Source: Lasiosphaeris hirsuta
Lineage: Eukaryota > Ascomycota > Sordariomycetes > Sordariales > Lasiosphaeriaceae
Assembly (NCBI GenBank): GCA_030549175.1
Contig: JAUKUA010000002.1
Location: 930,001-994,000 of the forward strand
Reading direction: 5' to 3'
Length of the DNA stretch: 64,000 nt
The position numbers and the translations under genes were made by a program. Positions 45,897 to 56,454 of the stretch are shown here, piece after piece (the first letter of the stretch is position 1; every line of letters begins with the position of its first letter). Below the pieces are notes generated by a model. It was not told the origin of the DNA. It made no database searches and was given only the letters and a program-made list of their open reading frames with translations.

Positions 45897-48284
45897 TCAA
45901 ATCAACACCCGCTGTCTTTTTTTTTTCGTTGTCCAGTACATGGCCCGCGGCCTTAGCTGCGACAACAGCCAAACCAACACAGTTACACCCATCATAAGCA
46001 AACAGGTTCTGGAGAACAGCAAGAACTCGGGCTCCCCTGTTGGCGTGTTCAGAAAAGGACCATTATGGTCCCATTGAAAAAAGCCCGGTCCCAAAGAAAG
46101 TCTGGCTGCATGTCAGTAACGCGGCCGGGTTGCTCGCAGGAGGCAACAGCCCGAGTCTTGCAGCAACAAAGGTGCCCGGGAGGAAGATCAGGGCCACCAC
46201 GGTAACAATACGCATCGAGGGTGTTTCCTTCGTTGTCTTCTCGGCGACGGCGTGCATCGAAGTCGTCACCTCATCCATCTTGCCCGTTGAGCATGTGTGG
46301 CAATGCACGTCTTTGGTAAAGTCTGCCATTTGCTGCGCGTTTTGGTGCGCAATGAGGGCAAAGAGCTTATTTTGTTCAATGTTTCGGAACTGGAGGAACT
46401 TATCGACCTGGATACGGTGAAGTTATGTCGGTTAGAAGTAAATACCATGCTGTTACATTTGAGGGTAGGTACTCACCAGGGCTCTTGCATCGTCGAGCAA
46501 CGACATAAGAGTTGAAATTCTGGCCCGCTCTGCTTGCAGCGACCGAATGGTAGCCCTGAAACGCTGGTCAAAGTCGGAGAGATGGCAGCTGCACCCCAGT
46601 TTTATCTCGCCGGGGAAGTCAGCGCTGTCGAACAAGGCCTTATAATACACGGACAGATCTGTCATGACACCGGCATTTAGCTCCATCACCAAGCTTGCCT
46701 TGTGTAGCTCGGCTGCAGTGTTGTTCAGGCGCCGCAGGTTTTCGAATGTGAAGGGGTCTTTATCGCAGACGCCATGGGGCTGCGTCCCAGGTTGAGACTG
46801 CTGGACGCGGGTAGGCATGGGGGTTAGCGGTGCTAGAGCTATGGTAGACCAAGTTGGCAGAATTCCCAATGATGAAGATGGAGAACAGGGCGTGGCTGAG
46901 GGTGCTTGCTCGCTCTTCGACTGGGGATGCTTCGTGGAGCATCGTCAAGTTCTGTATAAGCTCCACCAACCCCATCTCTCGGTCTTCTCGATATTGCACG
47001 CCGTTGAGCTCAGCAAGTCCAATTGTAGGGTTCATCGCTAGGATGTGCTGCATGATGTTGTTCTGGATCACGGCTAGTGACATCATGCTCTCCGCCGTCG
47101 CCGCACGAAACCTTTTGATTGTGGCGATCAAGGCTATTGTCATGTCAACTAGCCGGGGCACAAGCTACTTCTCGCTGCTTCTTGACGAAGCCAGCATTTC
47201 CGCCCGCTCGACGACAATGCCGTCGACCTTCCCTTAAAGGCAGAGTATCGTCTTGCCGTTGCCCAGCGTCTCGACCCGTGCCGAACTGTCAACTAGCGGA
47301 TGCTGCATGAGGTCTGACATCTCATTCGTCGTCCAGGAGAAGTCGGGGACCCACGTCGGCAGCCCGGGCATCCGGGGGCCGCCCTGCTCCCGGTAGCAGC
47401 AAGGGATGCGAGGCTATCGCCCGAGAAGAAATCACGGGTGATTTCGGGTTCCAACAATATCGCCGTCCCAAAGACGGAGAGGAAATCGAGTATTCTCTGC
47501 CGGTATCTGGCCTCCTAGGGGGCATAGACGGGGGCGTCTGCTAATGTCTAGAACGATCTCGGCCCAGGTGTTACTGAACTTGGGGCATACGCCCGCAGGG
47601 GGGCGCTATCCACAGATCTCTGCGGCATCGGTGGGAGCAAGTTCATTTGTTCCGAGTCACCGGGGCGAGTTAACCCACAGGTAGTACTGCTGCTGGGCCA
47701 GGGATAGGTAGCCCCAGTTTCGCCAGTACCTGCAGGGCGGAGGGCCGTCGTCGTTGTCGTCGGCAGCCGGTCCGAGCCACGCCCATACCACTTCCGCCCT
47801 CTGGTATATATCACGCATCATGGAGACCTGCTAGCCTCGTTCAGCGTCGTCGTCCTAGTCGATGGATAAGGCGTCCGCCCATTGGTAGAGTAGGGATGGC
47901 GCAGCTGGGCCAGTCTCACCCAAAACGGTGGCGTGGGCGGTGGCATGCTTCCAGCGATAGATGGCAATCATGGCATTCATCAGGCTGTCGGTGATGGCGC
48001 CTTCCCCTGCGCTGTGGGATTGGATGTGCAAAGTCCGCTGGTTGCTTCGCCATACATATGAGAGGGCGATGAAGGTGGGCTTTCATGCAATGGGAAATGC
48101 AACGGTACGAACTCCAAACAGTCCAACAGACGGTTGAGGGGATTCTGAGGACCCGAATTTCTCGGCGGGCCGCGTTGAGCGGGACGTATGAGTGTGTTCC
48201 AATCAAGCCAAGGCAATTGAGGGACTTGGCGCTCGGCGTAGAGCTCAATACTGCGCGAGCCAGTTTTGGACATCCTGGCCGCAT
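45897..48284 (-). pseudogene. HET-domain / CorA-like transmembrane gene, decayed
   Basis: The N-terminal part (about 48284-47550) shows HET landmarks: SYVPLNAARREIRVLRI, then ADALSID-stop-DDDAERG and MMRDIYQRAEVVWAWLGP. TAGs at 47857-47855 and 47833-47831 replace Gln. Downstream, WVPDFSWTTNEM leads through TAA 47236-47234 and TAG 47167-47165 into a helical region (47161-46850). Next come a 49-bp intron (46849-46801), an exon to 46477, a 69-bp intron (46476-46408), and a C-terminal part with SMRIVTVVALIFLPGTF, the signature of fungal CorA-like C-termini. A possible GC-AG intron (46161-46102) joins FVA to TFFGTG. A one-base shift in a T6 run near 46077 separates the last membrane helix (MMGVTVLVWLLSQL). 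HET proteins trigger incompatibility cell death. The many TAGs fit RIP; non-functional. Confidence 0.75.
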
Positions 48285-48585
48285 TTCCAAATACAGCGAA
48301 ACACCTCGTGGCAAGGCTTGGGATGGCTTCCCATCACTCGCGAGTTTGGACGAAGCATATGGGAATGGGTGAATGAGGCTCTGGCACACCGTGACTACCA
48401 TGCTCATGGAAACCCAATTAAGCCTTGTTGAATAACAAAGTAGTAGCCCACACGAATAACCAAGATTCGCCGGTATAGATAGGTTGTCAGGATCGCCAGA
48501 AAGTGGCATGTCCAGGCGTCGCAGTTCGACTCGCCTTTGAGGCTTGGCACCGGCCAGTGATAACATCCCAACACTGCATTGAATC

Positions 48586-50249
48586 TTAGATCAACGTTTC
48601 TTCCCAAAAATCCTCGGCCGCGGACGCAAAGGCCTTTTCTGACCAAATAAATCGTTTCAAATTCCCCATAACACCTGGCCATGATCCATTCAAGCCCTTG
48701 AATCGAGTGTCGCTGTTGGAGCGCACGAGTTCAACATAACCGGAGCGTAGGATCCCCTTGGGAGCGAATGATCCGCCAATATATAATGTCCAAAGCAGGA
48801 GATCGGGTTGATGATCCCACACAGGGTCGTCTGCCGATTGTTGTAGGTTGCCAAGTAGTTGTGAGGAGACGTGGGTCTGTGATGGAGCCTGAGTCAGCAG
48901 AGGATGAGTACCATCGACGGAGAGATACTTACAGGGATCACCAAAGCGCACCAGACTTTGCAACACAGCATAACGGAGCATAGATATGCAGCCAGGTGGC
49001 AAGACTGCAAAACAGGAGACGGGCTCGCCAAGGCCACAAGCCGGGACTGAATAGATGCTATGTGATTGTTGATACGGGCCATTGACATGACATCATTATC
49101 CCCCGGACGGGAGAAGTCCCGAATGCATTGCAAGGCTTGAATGTCTTGGAGCACTTGAACAAACTTATCGGTGAGCAGATGTGGCCGGGCGGTCTCAAAT
49201 CCATTTGGTAGCTGGAAGAAGTGTGGGGAGAATGAGTCTCTGGTCCACTGAAGCTCGGCAAAGGTTGTATGGTCGACTATGCGCTTGGAGCCCGATAGTA
49301 TGGACGAGTTCAGGTCTTGCCAGAATATGGCCCGCTTGATTCCGCCTGTGAGATAAACTCGCCCGGCTTTACAGGCTTGAAGTAGCTGCTGCACGGCTCC
49401 CATGTGGAGTTGAACCCGGGAAGCCATGCCAAGGCGAGCCTAGACGAACAACCCATGTCAACCTAAGCCAGATTGAGATGAGATGGCCCTACGTACCTCA
49501 ATACCAGCCAGTAGTAGAATGGCCCCGATAGTCGATTCAGAGGTGGCCTCACCCAAGGAGCTGATTTTCTTTCGAATGTGGCTGATTGCTTGGCCTTGGT
49601 ACCCGAGACACTCTTGGTCGATGGTGCCTCCGGTAACGGCGAATGCAAACGAGAGCATGACAGCGCTCAAGATGGCGGGATCGACCAAAAAGCCAGTCAG
49701 GAAAACCGAGCGAAAGTTCTGAAAAGCAAACTCATGCTCGAAAGTGAAGACAGGCTCAGGGGCCTGTCTTGCTTTGTCTAGACAGCCTTCTGTAAGTATA
49801 GTACCGTCAAAGAATCGGGTAGGAAGGGTGTTTTACGGTTGCCCAGGAGTGCCTGCAACCTCGATGAATCTACGGCAAGGGACTGGAAGGGGTCAAGCGT
49901 GCCAGCAGATACTTGTGCAGATAGAAGATTCGGGATCAGGGCTCGGTCGCGACTGGGCTTCGGGTTGGCTGCGGGACCCCTGGCTCGGTAGGATTTGCCG
50001 GTCCTGACAACAAAGTTGCCCCCTGATGCTTGTTGCAGCTTTCGCTTGCGCTCGAGTCCTTGTGCGACGGCATGCGACCGGGCCAGACGTCTCTTGACCC
50101 CATCCTTGGCGTCATCTGGATCTTGGACCGAGATGAACTGAAACTGTCGGCCTGAAAATCGGGGTTAGTGACAGTAATCGAGCTCTTGTCCCTTGGGTTT
50201 GTCATCTACCTGCGAGCGGTCTATCCGGACGTGTGTGGCTTGTTGGCAT
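48586..50249 (-). CDS. PF11951-type fungal regulator without zinc cluster
   Basis: Five exons: 50249-50210, 50151-49837, 49789-49497, 49439-48933 and 48888-48586. Introns are 58, 47, 57 and 44 bp; phases match throughout and give 485 residues, usual for the family. The tiny first exon starts MPTSHTRPDRPLAG and joins RQFQFISVQDPDDAKDG, the conserved N-terminus. A basic stretch (KRRLARSHAV...ERKRK) follows, then DPFQSL, FAFQNFRSVF, helical segments through exon 4, and the C-terminal DLLLWTLYIGG and W-rich end. Members resemble Zn2Cys6 regulators that lack the zinc cluster; DNA binding is unproven. It is divergent from the OYE gene at 50867 with 617 bp between, so it may regulate that gene. A decayed relative lies at the left end of the window. 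Confidence 0.8.
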
Positions 50250-50866
50250 AATTCCGCACTGCTATCAACCCATGCAAGACCGCTGCAAATAGTTGGAGTA
50301 AAATGGATCAAGAACGAGGTGCGGATTTGAGGGCAGCTGTCGTCAAAGGTTTGCTTGTCGTCATTGCCTTCCGCGTTGACGACCAACAGAAGAGGAGTAA
50401 AACCGGGATGATTGACAATCAGCGCCAATAGGGAAGCAGCGATCTGTCGCTGACAGAAGCCAAAAGAGCCAAGGAACCATCTAATCCCCTTTCGGCATGA
50501 TCTCTTTTCCCGAATCGGAAATAACCCTTTCCCTCTTTTGGAAACACCTCTCAACCCGAAATGGACGCGCTGCATTGGTTTCGCGATGTTTCAATCAGTC
50601 TGTATCTCATTCCCCAGACCAGAATATCGCATACATTCCAAGTTTTTAGTCATGGCGGATTTCTGCACTTGCAGCTATCACGCTCGGGTTTGTCATCTAC
50701 GAACAGAGTCAACTGGTATAAATGTGTCCACCACACACTCGCGGCTCAGTGCTCTCAGCTCCGTCTTCATGCTCCTCACGATTCGACCCAAAGTCAACAT
50801 CAGACCTAATCATCAACCCCGAATCCGTTCCTCACTGCGCCATCCAAATCCTATTTTAACTTTGCC
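50250..50866. promoter_or_regulatory. Shared promoter region of regulator and OYE gene
   Basis: The two ATGs face away from each other across 617 bp. The half nearer the OYE gene is pyrimidine-rich (ctcagctccgtcttcatgctcctcacg). No discrete operator was identified. Confidence 0.4.
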
Positions 50867-51979
50867 ATGGCTGAGTCGCGCATTTTCAAGCCGCTGAAAA
50901 TCGGCAGCGTGGAAATCAAGCATCGCATCGGCATGGCCCCGCTTACCCGCATGCGCGCGACCGACGACCATGTGCCGGTGCCCCTGATGAAGGAATACTA
51001 CAGCCAGCGAGCCTCTGAACCCGGGACTCTCATCATCACCGAGGGCACCTTCGTCTCGCCCGAAGCCTGCGGGGGTTTCCCCGGAGCACCTGGCATCTGG
51101 AGCCAAGAGCAGGTCGCCGCCTGGAAGACCATCACAGACGAGGTCCACCACAAAGGCTGCTTCATATTCTGCCAGATCTTTTCCATGGGCCGCGCTGCGA
51201 CCGAGGCCGAGGCAAGGAAGCAAGGGCTCGACGTCGTGGGGCCCAGCGCCATCCCAATCGACGAGCACGCTGCAGTCCCGAGGGCCCTCACAATCGGCGA
51301 GGTCCGAAAGACGGTCCAAGACTTTGTGAATGCTGCCAAGAATGCCATCGATGCTGGATTTGACGGCGTCGAGATCCACGGCGGCAACGGCTATCTCATC
51401 GACCAGTTCCTTCAGGATACGAGCAACCAGCGCGACGACGAGTACGGCGGAAGCGTGGAGAACCGGTCTCGCTTTGCCATCGAAATCATCCAGGCTGTTG
51501 TGAGCGCCCTCGGCGCGGAGCGCGTTGGCTTTCGTCTCACCCCATGGAGTCGCTTCCAAGGCATGCGCATGCGAGATCCGATCCCACAGTTCTCCCATGT
51601 TGTTGCTGAGGCCGGCCGCTACCATCTGGCGTACCTCCATTTGGTCGAGTCCCGCATGTCCGGTGCTATCGAATGCGGAGGTACGGAGAGGCTAGACTTT
51701 GCATACAACCTCTGGACTCATAGCCCCATCCTCGTGGCCGGCGGATACAAGGGGTTGGCCGAGGTGCGGAAGCTTCTCGACGAGGACTACCCTGAGAGGG
51801 ACGTTGTCGTCATTTTCGGGAGGTACTTTCTGGCAAACCCGGATCTGATATACAAACTGGTGAACGGTCTGGGGCTCAGTCCGTACGACCGCAACACATT
51901 TTATACCAGCACAGCGGAGGGCTACACCGACTACCCGTTCAGCCCCGAGTACCTGGCGAGCCGAAAGCTCATTGAGTAA
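50867..51979 (+). CDS. Old Yellow Enzyme-type flavin oxidoreductase
   Basis: A 370-residue single-exon ORF from ATG 50867 (tgccATGG). The protein is a TIM-barrel FMN oxidoreductase of the OYE family, which reduces activated C=C bonds with NAD(P)H. Seen in order: NRIxMAPLTR-like HRIGMAPLTRMRA, FCQIFSMGRAA (the fungal variant of QLWxxGR), VEIHGGNGYLIDQFL with substrate-binding His171 and Asn174, RDDEYGGSVENR, GFRLTPWSRFQGM, and the C-terminal FGRYFLANPDL phosphate-binding segment. Length is typical. No targeting signal, so cytosolic. Such enzymes serve detoxification or steps in secondary metabolism (for example ergot alkaloid EasA), but no cluster is evident here. The divergent PF11951 regulator is the only suggestive neighbour. 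Confidence 0.92.
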   Translation: MAESRIFKPLKIGSVEIKHRIGMAPLTRMRATDDHVPVPLMKEYYSQRASEPGTLIITEGTFVSPEACGGFPGAPGIWSQEQVAAWKTITDEVHHKGCFIFCQIFSMGRAATEAEARKQGLDVVGPSAIPIDEHAAVPRALTIGEVRKTVQDFVNAAKNAIDAGFDGVEIHGGNGYLIDQFLQDTSNQRDDEYGGSVENRSRFAIEIIQAVVSALGAERVGFRLTPWSRFQGMRMRDPIPQFSHVVAEAGRYHLAYLHLVESRMSGAIECGGTERLDFAYNLWTHSPILVAGGYKGLAEVRKLLDEDYPERDVVVIFGRYFLANPDLIYKLVNGLGLSPYDRNTFYTSTAEGYTDYPFSPEYLASRKLIE

Positions 51980-52713
51980 CTCACATGGAACGATACAATT
52001 AGACGGAATTGGATAGAATTGGCCGTGGTGACGGTCAGGAGTTTGAGACTGGTATTCGTATTCGGGTGTGATTAGATGTAGGTAGTCAAAATTGAGTTGA
52101 GGGTCCCTGTCAATGCAGCCATTAGCACAGCTTCATAACTCCAAGTCGTCGCCCGTGTCTCTTCATTCGGTGTCCACCGCCCCAACTGTACCAGTAGCAA
52201 GCCAAAAACTCCTCCCTCGCCCTAATTATTACCTAACTGGAAGCATAAGACGAAGTTGGAAGTGGGCCTGCAGACGGTTGGCGCTACGAGCCGCTGGTGT
52301 GCATCGAACCGTTGGCCGCTTCCCACCGCTGGGATCCAGGCAACCAGGGATTCACCTTGCGTCGGGTAAGGTACCTTGGGCTTGAACTCTAAATCGATGG
52401 CGGATGCACAGCTAGGGCAAATAGCGACTAGTTGTGTTTCGAGTTGGACAAGGTAGGATTGTGTTCTACATCTAGATCTTTACATCCAAGCTGCCGTTTA
52501 GCATGTGAAAGGAGTTGGTGGGGGATCAAGACACATTTCCCCTCGTTCGGGGTTTTGCGCCATCTCCGTCCCCTTTGGGATCTTCCCGAGCGCGACGGGC
52601 CGACAAAGAAAAAAAAAGTCTCCGGGATTGCGCCGTCGAGGCTGTGCAGCAGGATCGCGGCATCAACAAGTCTCTCGTCGTTCTCGGACAGGCTGCGGCT
52701 CTCATACTAGGAC

Positions 52714-52746
<33 letters not shown>

Positions 52747-53821
52747 CCGGGTCCACATGCCTGTGCCCGCGGGTCGTGGAAATGAAGGGTTCTGTAGGCC
52801 GTCTGCAATGGCTGCATTGACAAGGACCCAAGGCGGGCGAAGGAGCAACTTGGCGCAACAGGCTGCAGCATCCAAAATGGAAAAGAAGAAACGGGCGAAT
52901 TTAAAGCCGCAGGCCCCACACCCGACCACTCCCAGATTCCTTGCCGTCAGGCTAGCTGCTCCCAGGGTGCTGCTCCCAACTGCTCCTCGGCTCAGTGATC
53001 CTGCTGCGGTTTTTGTGCCTGTTTGGGTCGAGCCGGAGCCGGGCTCTCGCCATGACTTGTCCGGGACGGTGACCGAGGCGAGGACCGAGCAGGACCGATC
53101 ACCAAATTGGAGGAGGGCGGAAGGCGGGAGACAAAAGTCGCAAAGATGGGGGGGGGTAGCTAATCGCTAAGTAATGGCAAACTAATGGCTGTTGCGTAAT
53201 ACGACGACTGGCAGGCAGGCAGCGAGTGGACGGAAGGTGCTTGGGCCGAGACAGAGACAGCGGGGTGTGGGACCCGGCAATCTCACAAATTACGCGCCTC
53301 TTCACGTTTCCCGCGTGCGTCGCTTGGTTCCTCCCAATCGCTGCGAGGCCGCTTGGCCGCTTGGCTGCTGCAGCGCGCTGCGCTGCGCCTCTTTGCCCAG
53401 TGTGCTCTCTGCCAACTTCCCCGACGTCACTTCCATCTTCTGCCGTTGAAGACTTTCTACGCCTCACTGTCCCCAATTCGCTGCCCACTTGTCCACTGTC
53501 GATTGGCATCCACCTTTTCCACTCCGCCGTCCCGCCATCGCGCCCTCGACCGGCAGCGCTGCGAAACCAACGCGCCCAATCCGCGCCAGTGCGCGAGAGC
53601 GTTGGCGACAATTGGCGATCATTTGGAGGACCCCTCGCATCGCTGCGGCGCGGCCAGAAGATGCTGCTCAGGCTCCGTCTGTCGCCGATCCGACGCCTCA
53701 CTGCAGCTCCATCACCACCACCACCACCACCACCACCACCACGTGCATTCCAGTTCGCACCGTCATCGCCAACGCCATCAACGCCCGCATTCCCCTCCCT
53801 AAGCCCACACTGTCGCACCGT
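51980..53821. other. Long intergenic region with microsatellites
   Basis: Contains a (GA)n tract at about 52713-52743 and a (CAC)n tract at 53713-53742. The last several hundred bases are CT/GC-rich and likely form a long 5' leader of the Clr5 gene. The frame upstream of 53822 is open to 53489 but has no ATG. Confidence 0.5.
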
Positions 53822-55644
53822 ATGTCGTCAGCCCGACGCCCCGACCCCGACGACGGCTCGTCCCCCGAGACCATGTCGGCGGCCCTGATGATGGCAAATG
53901 CCGCCTCGGGCCTGGCCCTCGATGCCGACCACGGCGCCGAGTCCGACGATGTCGACGACGACGACGCCATGTTCATCAAGGATGACGAGGAGAGCCCCTC
54001 TCCCGAGAGCGATAAGCCGCACTTTATCGAGAGGAGGCCGCCCCCCTCCAAATTCTCCTCTGCCGCGTCACGGAGGATAGCTAGCGCCCCGGTCGGCAGG
54101 ACGGCCGCTTCGCTCGCGAAGGCGGGGAGGGCGGGCGCTGCTGGGAAGGCCGCTGCGTCGTCAAAGACCGGCAGCCGGGCGCCCCCGCCGTCCGCGAACC
54201 CCATCATTCCGCGGAGGGCCGAGGATTGGGAACCCTGGAAAGGTATCCTCCACGAACTGTACATAACCCAAAACCGCATCCTGCGTGATATCATCGGCAT
54301 CATGGAGGACGACTACAATCTCAGAGCTACGTAAGTCCCGAACCCCGCCACCCCCCCCCCCCCCCCCGAAACCCTGCCAGTCACGGACGCAGTATCCTGA
54401 ACCGTGCTCCAAGTCCCAAAATGTACAAGAACCAGTTCGCGCGCTGGGGCTTTTTTAAATACGCCATCAAGCGCCGCCCGCGAAACCGAGCTGAGCGCGA
54501 GGCCGAAAAGGCAGCCCAGGCAAGCGAGGGGGCCCTCGTAGCCACCAACAAAAGTCCCAGCGCGGGGTTCGACCGCCTTATCTCGCCCCTGCTGCACGGC
54601 AGCAACAAGACGCGCATCATGCAGGTTGGCCTAACGGCCGTCCGCGACTACCTGCAGGGGTACATAGACGTGGACAACACGGTCAAGCAGGATATGATCG
54701 TCATTGGTTACGAGGACCCGTGCTTCCGCTATTTCAAGACAGCCATGGACATGTTCGACCTGAAGGAAAACCAGGAGGGCGGTCTGCTGCTGCGCCTCGC
54801 CTTCCTCGAGATCGAGCGGATGCTCTCCCCGCTGACCGTCAAGGCCTTCTCGGACCTCTGCTTTCTGGTCCCCCACCTGCTGGTCGAGTCGCACCGCAAG
54901 GACATCCTGGGTGCCTACCTGCGCTACCTTGCGCGCCTTGCCACTGTCAAGTTCGGCCCGACCCATCCCGTCGCCGAGGTCGTTGCCTCGCTGGGCGACC
55001 TCGTCGACGAGCCCGAGGCCCTGATGCGCTACATCATGGCCCTGTCCAAAGTCAACTCGGACACCATCGCCTCCGAGGGCCAGATGAAGGAGCGTACCCG
55101 CCGCTGGGCCCGCAACCAGTACATTGCGTGCCAGCGCACCAAACCCGACCTCGCCGCCGCGTCGACCGTCAGCCGCGGTACCCACGCTCACCACATGATC
55201 CGCGTCGAGTCCCAGAGCGTCTACTGGGCGCAGCACCTCATCATGCAGGACCCCGAGAGCGACGAGCTTGCCGAGTGCTGGCTGGATCGGAAATTCCCCG
55301 ACGACTTCGGGCCCAAGACCGAAGTGCTCCTTGGAAAGGTCAAGACCATGGGCGCTGCCGGGGTGTTGCCTGCGCCGTATGATCGCATGATGGAGTGCCT
55401 GTACACCGGCTGGCTGAATGACTATTACGAGACGAAGGAGGACTGGCAGCAGGTTTTCCGGCACGGGAGGAGGGGGCTCGAGCTGTCGAACAGTGAGCAG
55501 TATCAGATCTGGTCCATCCACCTCGAGGGGCTAATGAGGGAGCACGGGTCGGCCGAGGACGCGGAAGAGCTGAGGAAGAAGAGGCTCGAGCATGAGTGGT
55601 TTGAAAGTGTCCGGGACAAGGTGGATAACCTATCCCTGGGCTGA
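53822..55644 (+). CDS. Clr5-domain protein
   Basis: Two exons, 53822-54330 and 54414-55644, with an 83-bp intron containing a run of 17 C and a CTGAAC branch; the product is 579 residues. The first ATG in frame is 53822. After a low-complexity acidic and Ala/Ser-rich N-terminus, residues about 135-190 form the Clr5 domain: EDWEPWKGILHELYI, RILRDIIGIMEDDYNLRAT joined across the intron to PKMYKNQFARWGFFKY. The rest is helical, with TPR-like composition (YLRYLARLATVKFGPTHP, ...YETKEDWQQVFRHGRRGLEL). Clr5 domains occur at the N-terminus of many fungal proteins of unknown or regulatory function and resemble DNA-binding helix bundles. Nuclear role inferred. Confidence 0.85.
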
Positions 55645-56454
55645 ATAATGGGGGCTCGTCCTTGTCCTGGGTGGGATATATTTTTGGGTGGAAGTTTTGG
55701 CATAGTATCGACTGTATTTGGACCCGCCGGGAAGGACCTTTCTTTATGTGACAAAGGGAGGCCATACGGTAATGGAATTGGATCATCACGCGGCGTACGA
55801 ACTTGAAAGTTATAACAACACGACTGCTAGGTCTAGCTTAACTATAGCGATTTGGATATGGACATTGGGGCATTGGGACACGGACAAAAAAGGTTCGGCT
55901 CGGGTGGGACGTATAGGTAGCCAGTCGTCTATCGTGCAGATAGCCAGCAACTCGGCATTGGGCTCAAGCCTCGGTATTTTAATCCACTTTTGAATATTTC
56001 ACATGAAGCAAACAAGTCCTTTCCGCCCTTTTCACGACGAGAGCGTGGTAGTTGGTAGTCTCAGGCCGCGCCCGTATCAGGATACACCGATCTATCTCAT
56101 GATCAGGCTGTTTTCGCAAGAGCTTGATGCGTATGCGACGACAATGGTTTGCCGACCACCCTGGATGCTCTGGGACAAACCTCGCCCAGCAGGCAGGAGC
56201 AAAAAGAATTCTCTAGTGGCGCCCCCAAATCTGTCCGTAGAATTAATTACACGTAGAATACCTATCATTGCATCTCGACAGCCGAGTCCGTGTATCATTC
56301 AAGGGTCTCGATATTCCGAACAAGCCCATCATCATCAGCCTGTGTCAATACCTTCCTGGTAAAGATCCAACCCTGATCCCTCGATCCAAATGTGCCCATG
56401 TTCAATTACATCCCCCCATGCAAATCCAGTTCCGACTTCAGAGAATCTCCTCTC
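55645..56454. other. Convergent intergenic region
   Basis: 3' ends of the Clr5 gene and the transporter gene face each other. No supported gene. Confidence 0.45.

Noticed and set aside
53489..53821. N-terminal extension of the Clr5 protein including a Thr10 run
   Set aside because: The frame has no ATG before 53822; the Thr run is the (CAC)n microsatellite read in frame, most likely 5' leader.
54631..55521. Long antisense ORF (296 codons) opposite the Clr5 gene
   Set aside because: Mirror of a GC-rich coding region; no recognisable domain.
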